Positions 1 to 11,860 of a DNA stretch of 64,000 bases are shown here, piece by piece. Position numbers and translations under genes: made by a program. The notes beneath the pieces were generated by a model. It did not search any database, had not been told where the DNA came from, and was given only the letters and a program-made list of their open reading frames with translations. Source of the DNA: Luzula sylvatica (taxonomy: Eukaryota; Streptophyta; Magnoliopsida; Poales; Juncaceae); contig OX326957.1 in the NCBI GenBank assembly GCA_946800325.1, positions 55,237,798 through 55,301,797 of the forward strand. Reading direction: 5' to 3'. Within the stretch, counting starts at the first letter, position 1. The number at the start of each line of letters is the position of its first letter.

Positions 1-1199
1 GATGGATAGGACATAAAATATGCTACAATGGCGTGTCTACATTATGATCTTTATAAATTCTAAAGTAAGAATCGCTTGAATTGTTCAAGATTCGATTTTC
101 TTGAACGATTTAAACAGTTTGTGCTTTAATTTTTTTTTATTTTTGCTACACATCGTTGGCAAATGTGTGTATGTATTCTTATTTCTGTTTGTGGTTGTAT
201 TTATATTTCATATTCGTTTTCCGTAAAGAAAATAATGATCTAGGCTAAAATGTTCCAAGCTTTTCAATCTTTTCTTTCTGAAAAAGAATTGTTCTTCTTT
301 TCACTTTTCTTTTTATTTTCAGAATATTAAGAAGTGCTGCAATGAAGAAGAAGACTGGGTGAATCTCTATTTAATATAAAGAGGTAATGTGTATTAATTA
401 CCAAGTGATTTATTTTTGGATTTCCAAGACTTTTCATATTTCCCAAATGAAGCAATTATGAATATTAATTTCATATAACTATTTAGGTAGCATCTTATGC
501 TCACACTTCGTCACGTTCATTTGATTTTCTCTGTCCATTCTAAATTTATCTTTTTGTGTGACTGTGTGAATTTATTTGATATTGACAACCTATTAAAAAA
601 AAAATTAACTTTGCAGATCATAATTAAATAGTCTTTGGCAAAACATTATGACTATCAAAATTAAATAAATAATCGTGATCATAATCTATTCATCAAATTT
701 ATCAAATAGACAAGTAACTAGTTCTTTTGTTCAAACGATATTTGTTGATCAAAGACATGGTAAATTGTCATCATTTCTAAAGCACGTTAGCTCTTTTCCC
801 GATCAAGAATTAGCTTTGAATATTCAATTTAGATCAATAAGACATGTTAATTCTATTAAGCGTGACACACATTTCTTTCAATCCTACTTCATCATGGGGC
901 TTGATAAATATCTTATTCATCATATGAAATGAATAATTTTATCTTAGTTATTCACATTTTTCATCATACTTCATGTAATACCCAAGAACGATCTTATGAT
1001 TATCCGCTTAAAGATAACGAAGAAACATATCTAACTATCACAATTCACATATAGGGAATCTAATGATAACTTCTGGTCCAAAAATATAACGAATACACAT
1101 ATTAAATGAAACATTAATCAAATATATAATATTAGATCAACAAACATAAATAATAACTCATATTCGTTTACATAGAAACTAAACATTATAGTCTAGGAC
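1..1199. other. A+T-rich stretch, no supported gene
   Basis: No continuous coding signal or known family was recognised. A pyrimidine tract ending in cag near 323 is followed by a short open stretch to a stop near 375. This could be the last exon of a gene lying to the left, but it is too short to identify. Open frames elsewhere here have no recognisable content. Confidence 0.5.
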
Positions 1200-1224
1200 A
1201 AGAAGGAGGCACATGAGATGGAAG

Positions 1225-1350
1225 TCAGACCACAACGGTGTCAAGTCGTGCGGTATTGGGATGCACGCCTTACCGGAGTGGAAAGCACGAAGAAGACGAT
1301 GGAAAAATTAAGAGACCAACCTTTCGTACATGATCAATTGCACGTGGTAA
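1225..1350 (-). repeat. LTR-derived fragment, inverted
   Basis: Read on the minus strand, this G+C-richer block resembles the central part of the solo LTR at 9534-10596. Shared landmarks include a gtcaag...gtgcggtat stretch and gatcaattkcacg. It lies head to head with the direct-orientation fragment that follows. The limits are approximate and were judged by eye. It is non-coding. Confidence 0.5.
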
Positions 1351-1351
1351 C

Positions 1352-1735
1352 GGTGTGGGGAATCAATCCGACCCTCGACCCGCGCATCGGATATGAAGGC
1401 CCGGTCCGGTTCCAAAAAATTGAAATGTCGCCTCGTTTCCGAAGGTATGATGCATAGCAGGATAGATGACTACTGGTGGGAAATTGATCACACATGATGG
1501 GTTGATCTCAAGTCCTTCTTTCTCCTTATCACGTTATTGACTAGCCTTGCGTCCCACGCCCACAAGTCTCTCACCGTTTCGTTGACGATAAACACGTCTC
1601 TGATTTGATCACAACAAAGAGACACAAAATGCGCTCCTCTATCCGTATCCACCGTGAGTCGTAGTCCCTCGGTCGCGAGTGCAACTTGCTAGACGAAGCA
1701 CCCCAGCGAACTTGTTAAAGTGTTATACTGGACTT
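1352..1735 (+). repeat. LTR-derived fragment, direct
   Basis: This resembles the first 450 bases of the LTR at 9534. Shared landmarks are the cgcgc...cggatatgaaggcccggtcc segment, the gggttgatc segment and the gtgcaact...gacga segment. It is diverged, lacks the LTR 3' half and has no target-site duplication. The short open frames inside are by-products of its base composition. Confidence 0.55.
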
Positions 1736-1956
1736 GAATTTGCTCCAGGGGCCAAGGTTGGTCAAAATCCATGGAGTCGGGAGATGAAAGGACAAGAGTA
1801 AAGTAGAGAGGTAGCTTAGAGGAGGGAGGGGTTCAAGAGAAGAGAGTAGAAGATAGAAGAGTTATGTGGAGGGAGAGACACTATTCGCCATTAGAGACAC
1901 TATTCGCCATTCTGCAGCTCAAATTTAACTCGCAGGTAGCGAAGACATTCTGCAGC

Positions 1957-2261
1957 TCATTACATGGCAACCATGGAGTAAAGCTGGAGCCGGGAAAGAG
2001 AACCGGACTGGCGAGACCACATAATGAAATAGCCAAAGTGGGACGAATATTATCCTGCATTGATTTAAAATCAAGTTGATAAAATTGAATTGATATAGGT
2101 GAAATTTGATGTACAAAGGGGATTTATTAGTTGCGAATTTTAGTTCATGTGTCTTAACACCCATTTGTTCCCAAATTGGGAGAAGAATTATGATGAGAAT
2201 GAAATAGAGATAAAAAAAAAATGGTGAAAGATTTATCTTTTAGGAAAAAGTGTAGCTTCAA
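1957..2261 (-). pseudogene. Duplicated exon 2 of the TMEM185-like RING gene with part of intron 1
   Basis: About 305 bases are nearly identical to 6507-6811, which holds exon 2 (6514-6604) and part of intron 1 of the gene at 4378-7175. The copy keeps the splice signals and the same orientation as its source. It lies downstream of that gene's stop, so it is not in an obvious position to be spliced in. One coding difference is visible: the copy reads Pro-Ala-Pro where the active gene reads Pro-Asp-Pro. Its right edge meets a receptor-kinase fragment, with the shared string gcttcaa at the joint. It is a dispersed partial gene duplication rather than a retrocopy, because intron sequence is included. 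Confidence 0.85.
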
Positions 2262-2740
2262 ATTACGAGGCTCGTCTATCTGACCTTGGCCTGTTTACTC
2301 TGGCAAGCCCGCAAAACCCATTCGTTCGCTTCAACGCGAATCGCGCACCAGAAGTCACCGACCCGAAGAAAATATCTCAAAAGGCAGATATATTTAGTTT
2401 CGGGGTGCTGATTTTGGAACTTTTGACCGGCAAGGCGCCTGGCCAGACGATTTTGAACGAAGATGAGGGGATTGACTTGCCGAGATGGGTGCAATCCGTG
2501 CTAAAGGAGGAGGCGATGGAAGAAGTATTCGATAAGCAATTGGTGAGTAATCATAATGTTAGAGAAGACATGGTTCAATTGTTGAAATTGGCCACGGATT
2601 GCACCGCGTCGCATCCGGATATTAGGCCGAGTATAGCCCAGGTGGTGGCGAGAATTGAGGAGATCGTGAAGAAGAGTGGTAGCGAGAAGGAGAGCGCTAG
2701 CACGGAGTCCGGCGACGAGACGAGGCGATCTCCTCTTTGA
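2228..2740 (+). pseudogene. C-terminal kinase fragment of an LRR-III receptor-like kinase (RKL1/RLK902-like)
   Basis: The frame is open from 2228 and shows family similarity from about 2255 to the stop at 2738-2740. It covers only the back half of a protein kinase domain: the activation-loop start (SDLGL, where a working kinase has DFG), RAPEVTDP (APE motif), SQKADIFSFGVLILELLTGK (subdomains IX-X) and an HPDIRP motif near the end. A short Glu/Ser-rich tail follows. The ATP-binding lysine, the HRD catalytic loop, the transmembrane segment and the LRRs are absent, and no upstream exon for them was found within the window. Such plasma-membrane kinases are usually about 640 aa. The fragment abuts the duplicated exon on its left, so it looks like a truncated or rearranged gene. 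An exon of a gene starting left of the window is possible but less likely. Confidence 0.75.
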
Positions 2741-4061
2741 AGGGGGGAAATTGGGGTTTAGGGAAGTAGAATTCTTTTGTGATATCTTTTTACTTATTTG
2801 AGATCTTTCTTTTTTTTATACAGAGGGGAAAAAAAGAAGACTTTTGATTTGATTATTTTTGTGTAGGATGAATGTTCAGAATACAAATTTGATTGCTTGT
2901 TTTTTTGTATTTTATTTGTATTTATTTTTTGCTTTTTTTATGAAGTTGTTTTATTGTGTGTATCATTTGCCAATTGTTTTCCACGAAAGATTAATTGTAA
3001 ATAAATAACATATTCGTTTTGGGAGTTGTTTTCTGTGAGGCAATTTTTAGTATATTCCCTCCAAAGTTCAAAATATCATATTTTGTCCCTTAAATGGTAA
3101 ATATCAAATTTATTCTTGCAGAACTAAATTACCAAACAATTTATCTTTTAAAAACTAAAATTTATCAATTTACAATTTGACATATAAAATATCAAATTTA
3201 TTCTAATCACCTTTTTTATTGTTACATTAACTATGATTTAACAGTACAAACTATAATAATTAAATTAAAATTTATCAATTTACATATAAAATATCAAATT
3301 TATTGAAATCACCTTCTTACCGTTAAGTAACTATGATTTAACTATGATTAACATTTAACTATCATAGTTAATGACTATGATTTAACGGTCAAAACTATAA
3401 TTAAATTAATAAATATAGTTATAAATAACAAAAATATTCTTTCACGTTCATTATTTCTATATTTCGTATTGCGTGAACTATTGTGAATAATAATTATATA
3501 TATTTTGTTGTTATGTTTGTCCGTAAAATTGTATGATGTCTCGTATATTGTTATACATTTACATCAATATTTGATGAAAATGAGATATTTTTATTATAAC
3601 ATAAATAATCATGAAATATATATATATATACATAATTACACGTAAATGAATTTTAATATGATGAGATTAATATAATGTTAAGCAACTATCATACTCGCTA
3701 TGTACCGCAAGTGTGTTATGTCATCTAAATTCTGAACATCCAATTATGTAAGACACTCATTCGGTTCGACGGCTTATTGCTCGGATTTTGACGACCAACC
3801 AAAATGAAAGTGTTGGGAGTAATTATCTATGCGTCTCCAATGATAATTTACATCAAATTCATAATAGATAGCTCGCCAAAATGACCAAAAATACAATATG
3901 AAAAAGAAATTAATTTCATAATATACATAGAGAAAAAGTATATAAACTCACCAACCATAAAACTCTATTCTTACCAAACAACAGTTTGGAATTTTCAAAT
4001 TTGATTCTAACTTTATATATACAACAAAACAACACACCCACAACAAAAAGCACCAATCGTG

Positions 4062-4103
<42 letters not shown>

Positions 4104-4328
4104 GCTTGTTAAGGAGAATCCAAAAAAAAAATTCACGCATGCAAAATATACTAATGAAACTAGCAAAATATACTATTCAAATTAGCAAAATATACTTATG
4201 AATCCAATATGTTAACATAATTAAAATTGAGAATAAAATAATACATTTTCATAGTATATTTTGATAAATACAAGAATATATTTTTGCTAATTTCAATAGT
4301 ATATTTTGGTCTTTGGATTCTTGTTAGC

Positions 4329-4377
<49 letters not shown>
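2741..4377. other. Intergenic: A+T-rich repeats and two (TA)n tracts
   Basis: No gene is seen. 3050-3330 contains MITE-arm-like phrases (aaaatatcatatttt and relatives). 3460-3740 resembles the DNA before the Helitron end at 30784, including an actcgctatgtaccgcaagtg stretch comparable to the hairpin there, so it may be a decayed Helitron tail. (TA)n microsatellites run at about 4066-4099 and 4333-4379. Confidence 0.5.
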
Positions 4378-4382
<5 letters not shown>

Positions 4383-7175
4383 CATCAAAAACAGGCATTC
4401 TCTCGTCAACTGGAGCCCTACAAATTGGGCACTTCTCGCATTTCTCAGCACACACCCTATGTCACCGAATACCAAAAAGAAGTACATAAATATATTAAAT
4501 TAACCAAACAGAAATAATGAAGAGAAATAAAGAAAGAGATAGATATATACATGCAAAGTGTTCTGTGTCTGCACGGGATTAAAACCGTGCATATTTCTCC
4601 TTCATAACATATCCTACATAATATCTTCTCCTGCAAATTAAACCCCAAATTAATTTATCAACACATTATTACATCATATCATAATATTATTATAAATTAA
4701 ACAATACGTACATTTTGTAGGCTCTCGAATTCTTGTTGGGTACATTTCGTAATTTCAGTTTGCTCACCCAAAGCAGCTTGTAGCCTCCGAACCTTGTCAA
4801 ATTTACATAATTCACGAATTAAATATATAAAACTCTCTTTTTTACATTAATGTCCTTGCAAAGACATAGAAATAACATACCTCCTCAACAAGATCCTTTT
4901 TAGGCATTTTCTTCACCACTTCAGGGGGGTAACCACAAAATGTATTATACCTTCATTAACCATCAGAAAGAATAAATAAATAAACACAACAATTACAAGA
5001 AAAATATATTAATTTATTTTAAAATTTAAATTTAAATACCCAGTGGATTCGGCCTGAGATAATCGAGCTTGCTCTTCCATGCTTTCGTCATCAATTGACC
5101 GCCATCCTAACAGTCTGAAAAATAAAATAATTAGGGGCTTTTTTGCGATTCCTAACAAAGCAAGGGCCTTTTGTGCAAAATTTCAATTTACCTCGAGCCG
5201 TTATGAAGAACACCGGGCCCGCTTCTCAATAACAAAATTAATTTTTTGATTAATCTCGAAAGAGAAAATAACACACCAAATCCTTGCAAAACAAACAACG
5301 GAAAAAAAAGGACGAGTATCGGTATGTATTTCGCTCCACTTGACACCCCCTTCAAATTCAAAAAATATCATTAATAATACCCTTCCCAAAAAAATTAGCA
5401 TTTATAATAGGGTACCTCTAGTTTTACGCAGAGGAGGAATTGGAAGGTAATGAGTGATATTTTTATAAAATGGTCTCCAATATCTTGTAAACTACAAAAT
5501 ATATTATTATTATGTCGTTCTTCTTCGAATGAAGATAATAAATGGTCGCTTTGCCAATCAAGGTGATGAATTGCAATGGATAAAGACCTCAGCTCGAGTA
5601 TTGTGTTTGAGATCTTGCATATTAAAAACGCAAAACATTCTTGCATTCTGTAACCAATTAGAAAATACAAGGGTGAATATGATATTTTTTGGGTTTTGAA
5701 GGGTGGGTTTGTAAATTTGGACGTACCCGTAGGTCAGGAAGAGCACCCACCAGCCTAAATCTATGTCACCTGTATTGTGATTATGAAGTTAATCTTAATT
5801 ATTATAATATAATCACAGTAGAATTAATTATTATTTGGTATTGAATTAGGAAAAATAAATACCGCAAAGTTTGAGGATAGTGAATATAGTTACGGGTAAA
5901 AGAAAGATCATTAAAGTGACCACCAACAAATGCTGAAAAAATAATAAAAATATTATCATTTGATAAAAATGTACTATACTGCTAGATTGTAATGTAATGT
6001 GATATAGATTATAGAAATACAAATTACAGGCAAAGATTCCCATCTGACTTCGTTACTCATATTCTCTTCCTCTAAAACCCTATACATTCTAATTTAAAAT
6101 ATACAAAAATTAAATTTTACATAATTTTCATTATTTTTATTTGCATGAGAATTTTATATTATATAGTACCTGAAATTATCAATGAGGATAATTACTTCAA
6201 ATGCGAGTAAAGGCAAGAATACAGCCATCAAAGTATGGGCTCCCCTTAAATAATCTGCAATATTAGAAACATTTAGGGCATTTATGCATATATATATACA
6301 TGCAAAAAAATAGTATATTTTATATATTTAGGGTTTACCATTTTTGGTCTGAAGATGTGTACAAAGAAGAAATTCGAATGAAATTAAAAGAGGTTCTGCT
6401 ACGATAGCATGAAGCGGTGCCCACTGAAATTAAGATAACAATAATTAAGATAAAATATTATTTTTATTTTTAAGAGAAATGAATCATTTAGGAAATTTGT
6501 TATTTATCATTACATGGCAACCATGGAGTAAAGCTGGATCCGGGAAAGAGAACCGGACTGGCGAGACCACATAATGAAATAGCCAAAGTGGGACGAATAT
6601 TATCCTGCATTGATTTAAAATCAAGTTGATAAAATTGAATTGATATAGGTGAAATTTGATGTACAAAGGGGATTTATTAGTTGCGAATTTTAGTTCATGT
6701 GTCTTAACACCCATTTGTTCCCAAATTGGGAGAAGAATTATGATGAGAATGAAATAGAGATAAAAAAAAATGGTGAAAGATATATCTTTTTAGGAAAAAG
6801 TGTAGCTTCAATTGCACTCGATAATGAAGAGTACCTTCAATTGCACCCCCAATTATGTAACCATGTTGAGCCAAAAAATCGATTAAAACTAAATAAATCA
6901 AAATATAGAAATTCAACGACGAATTAAGAAATTTTCAGCTACGAAAACACCCCCAAATCATTCCCCGCCTCAACTATCTTAACCTAAAGCTAAAACTTTT
7001 CAATCAAATTGAAAACGAAATCAAACTGAATTCAAAAGAAAATAAAAACCAAAACATACCACCAAGAAAGAGAAATCCTCTGATCGATTTTAAGCGCTAG
7101 AATAATAGTAAAACAAAACAATAAAATTTGGGCAGCCGCACCCTGCGCCGAGTTCCCCATCCCCGTCGAAGTCAT
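4378..7175 (-). CDS. TMEM185-like multispanning membrane protein with C-terminal C3HC4 RING finger (putative E3 ubiquitin ligase)
   Basis: Fourteen exons join in frame to 441 aa (minus-strand order): 7175-7060, 6604-6514, 6423-6339, 6254-6170, 6088-6028, 5932-5863, 5769-5727, 5647-5416, 5349-5192, 5114-5040, 4950-4881, 4792-4712, 4630-4551, 4456-4378. All introns are GT-AG. The first two thirds hold about eight hydrophobic segments with the plant TMEM185/Fragile-X-F-associated layout (LWLFHYVV, APLHAIVAEPLL, FLPLLAFE, ILKLCG). A polar linker with EVVKKMPKKDLVEE follows, then a short coiled-coil stretch. The C-terminal RING has CRIC, PCRHRTLCMVC and CEKCPIC, giving all eight C3HC4 ligands. In this family the RING is expected to confer E3 activity on an endomembrane; the substrate is unknown. 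The start is the first ATG and gives the usual N-terminus. Exon 2 was duplicated to 1957-2261. A (TA)n tract touches the stop codon. Confidence 0.93.
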
Positions 7176-7382
7176 CAAAAATCCTTTCCTTTTCTCTGAT
7201 CGATTTGGTTTTCTTCGAATGATTATCGATCTCTCTGCTCTCTGACAAAATCATAATTGCGATTTCTTGACATACAAGGTATTATGCAAAAGCACGAACC
7301 AAACGGACAAACAAACGGACCCTGAGCGCGTAAAGACACTCCGCCCAAATTACAACAACCTTGTTTTCAACTAAAATTGAAA

Positions 7383-7961
7383 GGCACAATTTCATATGTA
7401 CCCCAGTAAAACATCAAAATTTCACATATATACCTCAATAATATGAAATTTCACGAATACTCCTGCAAATCCCTTCAAATATCATCGATACCCCTTCGAA
7501 ACACTTCATATATCATGGTTACCCCTATAAAATTCTTAAAATATCACATATATCCCCTATTATATCATTTAAAAATTAACAATGTATTTCTCGTTAGTAA
7601 TATGTTTATTACCTAATTTTTAAAATTATTTTCTATGCTAATGAATAATTTTTTCTCTAAAATAATATCCAAAATCATATAAAATCAAATATTGTCAATC
7701 TTATCTCATAATTTCTATCAAAAAATCAAAACTGAATCAATATTATTATTGAAATTTTAAGTAACTATTATATGGATATAAGGGTAAAATAAAATGAAAA
7801 AATATTTTGAACGAAAAAAATTAACAAAATTATAACTAAAAGTTTAATTTAGGGGTATTCATGATATTAGAATGGTCTTTTAGGGACATTTATGAAATTT
7901 CATGTTTTAGAGGGTTATATGTGAAATTATGATATTTTGCAAGGGTACATCAAATTCTACC
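7383..7961. mobile_element. Mutator-like MITE with long inverted arms, 9-bp TSD
   Basis: The 579-bp element starts ggcacaatttcatatgtacc and ends as an imperfect inverted copy of that. Both arms are built from degenerate phrases like atttcacatatataccc. It is flanked by the exact 9-base duplication aaattgaaa at 7374-7382 and 7962-7970. No coding capacity is seen. The 9-base duplication and long arms fit a non-autonomous Mutator-like element. It sits about 200 bp upstream of the TMEM185-like start codon. Confidence 0.8.
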
Positions 7962-7970
7962 AAATTGAAA

Positions 7971-9528
7971 ATATATAAGGACTTTAGTAGAAAACAGCAG
8001 AAAACAAAGGTGTTTTAATGAAATTTTACATGAGAAGAAAATATGCTATGCCCAAATTTAACTGAAAGACAACAAAGAAAGACTGGGGACAAACTTCCGA
8101 GAAACAAATAAAATCAAATATAGAAACGGAAAGGAATATCATTTTATATATGCTTTATTATCATGTTGCGTGAATACACTTATTTATTTTATTACATATT
8201 TTAAAAATATAAAAATTAGTTTATTTATAAAAAACTTAACAATTTAATTGGGTGATTTTATGATAGGATTTTTTTCAAAAGTAATTACAATTATTATTTA
8301 AATTAGACGATTGAAAAATATCCAAAATATTTTTGTTAATTTGTATACTAATTGAATAAAATATTTTACCAAAGAATAACCCAATTTAATTTTTGAAAAA
8401 GAAAAAAAGTTATTCTCACCGGATGAAAATCATAGTCTCACCAACTATTTATGAAATAATCATATTCTCACCAACTATGCTACATGAACCGAGTATGTTC
8501 TTATTTTATTTAGATTGTATCGTTTTCTTTTCTCTCAGTTCCATTCTTTCGATTTTTTCAAAAGATGAACGTGTCATGAAACCCATAGAGAGGAGAGAAA
8601 TTCAAGAGAAACAAATGTAAATTGGTATGACTAATTTTTATACGTATATGGGTACACAAAATAGTGTCTATTAATAAATCAAGAGTGTTAAAATCAATCA
8701 AAACCAATTTGTTGGGACCATGATTCATGTAAATTGTTATATCACTTTTCTTTGTATGTATCAGTTGTACAAAATTGTGTCTATTCGTTGAATTACCGGG
8801 CTAAAATCGACCACATCCCCCGAATTAAAATTGATCTGGATTATTTGGATGATGTGATTCACTGTAAAAACATAAAATAGACAAGAATTATACCGTATAT
8901 TAAATATTAAATTTTGTATTGTGTGAATTTAAATTATACATATTTAACAGAAACGAAGTTTATGAGGATAGATTTAATATTTACAATTTTAAAGAAACAT
9001 ACCTGATATTTTGAAACTTTGCAAAGATATACGAGAAATTCTCTTTATAAAATAAAAAAGCGGATATTTCTTTTTACTTGCATGTAAAGGCCCAAAACCT
9101 TCTTTGATAATATTAATAAAAAAATCAACAAACATTGCATATTTAGTGCAATAATCGGATCTTATGGTCCAGATGATGCATGTACAAATTTCAATGGGTT
9201 AGGTTCAGATTGGATAAAGACCGTTCATATTTGTAATTATTTTAATCGGATAATAGTCGTACCTGACCTGCCGACTAAATGAATAATTTTACCTGTCATG
9301 TTTAATATTCGTGAGTTTTCAAAATTGAAAAATTATTTTCATTCATTACGAGAAAAGTTCTATTAATATAAGTGAGATGTGAACGTGTGATGAATTCAAG
9401 AAATTGTCATTTTCGACATTTTCAAGGAACGTGATTATCATGGTAATTCCAAGTTACCGCAATCCGAACACGCCATAAAGTATCAATTTTATCGTAATGG
9501 TTTTTTTGTTAAAAAAGATGAAATAGAT
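7971..9528. other. Intergenic A+T-rich DNA
   Basis: No gene is recognised. The only structured part is the block at about 9075-9185 that matches the sequence flanking the MITE in the phosphoglucomutase promoter (separate entry). The rest is A+T-rich with short direct repeats. Confidence 0.5.
9075..9185 (+). repeat. Diverged copy of the phosphoglucomutase upstream region, without the MITE
   Basis: The order of matching phrases (taaaggcccaaaaccttctt, aatattaataaaaaaa, caacaaacattgcat, gtaataatcggatct-like, ggtcca) equals 12535-12575 joined to 13546-13593. In the promoter copy a 961-bp MITE lies between aatattaataaaaaaa and ataaacaaacgttgcat. Here the two flanks are continuous, so the block acts as a paralogous empty site. 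Confidence 0.75.
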
Positions 9529-9533
9529 AAATG

Positions 9534-10596
9534 TGTTGGGAATTCACCCATCCCCGGGCCCGCGCAGCGGATATGAAGGCCCGGTCCTGTTCCCTAAATC
9601 CAAGATCACGCCATGACTTCGAGGGTACGATGCAAAGTAGGATAGACGATTACCAGCGTGAAATTGATCACGCACGACGGGTTGATCGCTCGCATCCTTC
9701 TTTTCCTTCGGTGTCACGTTGGTGACTAGCCCGTACGTCCCATACCGCACGTCTCCCACCGTCTTGACACGCCTCGGGTTGTCTTCGTGCGTTCCATGCC
9801 CGCATGCTTCCACAGCCCGTTACTCGATTCGCTCGTTTCCGTCTCCGGCAGATTTCGTTCCTCCGAATCGATCACAACCGAAAGAGCCCCAGATGTTGCT
9901 CCTCTACTTGTATCCACCTTGACTCGTAAGACGTCGGTCGCGGGTGCAACTGCCTAGACGATGCACCGGCGAACTTGCTCGATTGATTGATTCTCTATAT
10001 CGGAAAACACCTTTTCACGGTTTCTCTCTCTTTACACCCTTTCTCTCTCTAGAAAGTTGTCTCACAATTCTCTGGAATATTTTGAATTAATTAACTGAAT
10101 GAACCACCCTAGATGAGAGAGAAAAATCATATTTATATCATATAGGATTAGGATTGGCCAAAAGACATGTATATCCAATATACACTCTTCCACACAGAAA
10201 GTTGCATGTATCTGTCCAGTATTCTGTCCATACGAAATTGGTAAATTCCTCTGACAGAAAATCACCCAACACGAAAGTTGTAGATAATCTTATTATCTAC
10301 TCGGACCAATTTGGCCTGGCCCAATTGGAGTTCGTATGCAAACGTTATGACTGTTTTACTAACTGTATGTCATACTGTTGCAGCCTTTCGGTATTTCATA
10401 GAAACGACACTGATACTTCGTTCATATGAAATATATTTCTATATGAAGGTTATAGATAATCTTATTATCTATCTAACCCAATTTGAACCATTCAAATTGG
10501 ATTTTCCTACTGAAAGATATGACCACGAATGTACGCTTACATTCGTTTATCCTTGTGTACACTTTTACGGTTGATCCTGAAACTGTATTTCCTTCA
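9534..10596 (+). mobile_element. Solo LTR, 5-bp TSD
   Basis: The 1063-bp unit starts TGTTGGGAATTC, ends CCTTCA, and is flanked by the exact 5-base duplication aaatg (9529-9533 and 10597-10601). This is what remains after recombination between the two LTRs of a retrotransposon. No primer-binding site, gag or pol follows. An internal imperfect repeat lies near 10275-10315 and 10447-10487 (gttrtagataatcttattatct). Diverged relatives lie at 1225-1735. Orientation is taken from the TG start; Copia versus Gypsy cannot be told from one LTR. Confidence 0.8.
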
Positions 10597-10972
10597 AAAT
10601 GAAGAGAGAGAAAGAAGATATTTTTAAGAAGTATTGATGGGAGTTAATAACGAGATGCACATTATTATATCTTCATACTTATTATAGCGTGTGAAAATGA
10701 TAGTTGTAGTAAGTGCGGCGGGCAGATGCTATAGGTGAAACAGACATGTTTAATCATCACCTAATTATACTTAACATCTAATTATATTTAATTAATCACG
10801 AAATTACAATATCATGTATTACAATTAGGGTTGGCTAATCTTTATTAGATTTGTATTTTTTTCTATTTCCGTGGGCCTTGGGCCATTAAGTGTCTTTTTT
10901 GTTTCTTTTCCTTTTTTAAACGAGAATATATTTTCATTTTTGTTGAATGATAATAACACCCTATAATTTATA

Positions 10973-11690
10973 GGGAGATTTACATAATTACTGTTTGTTA
11001 AACTTAAAATTACATATTTATCTTTTTTTAAATTTAAATATTATATTTATTTTTTCATAAATCTAAAATATCATATATGCCCAAAAATTAAAAACCATCT
11101 CATTTTTCATTTAAAGTTAACGGTCAACATTTAAAATTACTATTTTATCCTTTGTATATTTACCCTTATAAAATTCCAAAATATCATATTTATCCCTTTA
11201 AAAATAAAAATATCGTATTTATCCTCTCAATAATAAAAATAACGTACGTACATTTACTCACTCGACAATAATAAATCACGTCCTACAATTTAATAATATT
11301 TTTAGTGATGGTTATATTTTTGCAATGTAGTTATATTTTATATATATATATTTTGTAATTTGAGATTGGTAGAATGATTATCTTTTGAAATTTTATTCAC
11401 GTATTTTTGTGTTTATATTGTTATCTATGAGATTACATTGTTATATTATTTGATTAAATATGATTTTTTTTTTTTAAAAAGATAAATATGAAATTTTGGA
11501 TTTTTAGAAGGATAAATATGTAAATGGTAAAATTGTTGACTGTTAATTTTAACAGATAAATTGGATGATTTTTAATTTTTGGGTAAATATGATATTTTAA
11601 ATTTATGAAAGGATAAATATGTAATTTCAAGTTTAAGAAATAATAAATATGTAATTTTAAGTTTAAGAAAGAGTAAATATGTAAACCCCC
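10973..11690. mobile_element. Mutator-like MITE, long TIRs
   Basis: The 718-bp element has arms of roughly 250 bp in inverted order. The left arm begins gggagatttacataattact and the right arm, reverse-complemented, begins gggggtttacatatttactc; both continue with cttaaacttaaaattacata. The flanks are taatttata (10964-10972) and taatttatg (11691-11699), 8 of 9 bases identical. It is non-coding. Confidence 0.75.
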
Positions 11691-11754
11691 TAATTTATGT
11701 GTTGCCTTCAAAAAGTATACAATTTCATGTAAAAATTAATAAAAATAAATTGAG

Positions 11755-11860
11755 AAGACTCGGTGGTCCTCCATCCATTGATGTCAATGAGACTCGAACC
11801 CACAACTTCTCACAACATATGATTTTTTTGTCTCACTCATTAGCCCATTGGCAATTTCAT
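11755..11860 (-). repeat. Possible tRNA-derived SINE relic
   Basis: On the minus strand a gggttcgagtctcattgac stretch resembles a pol III B box (ggttcgantcc). About 45 bases before it, aatgggctaatgagtgaga could be a decayed A box. No intact tRNA fold, poly(A) tail or target duplication was found, so this is a weak call. A similar arrangement may exist near 63640-63710. Confidence 0.25.

Noticed and set aside
1864..2164. Short frames on both strands
   Set aside because: The minus frame is the duplicated exon 2 reading through intron sequence; the plus frame is its shadow.
3916..4503. Several Ile-Tyr repeat open frames on both strands
   Set aside because: They are translations of (TA)n microsatellites and the spacer beside the RING gene.
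9544..9917. Overlapping 63-89 aa frames on both strands
   Set aside because: They lie inside the G+C-rich 5' half of the solo LTR; no retroviral-type or host protein domain.
11755..11860. tRNA gene
   Set aside because: Only a B-box-like string is convincing; no cloverleaf, anticodon arm or acceptor stem could be formed.
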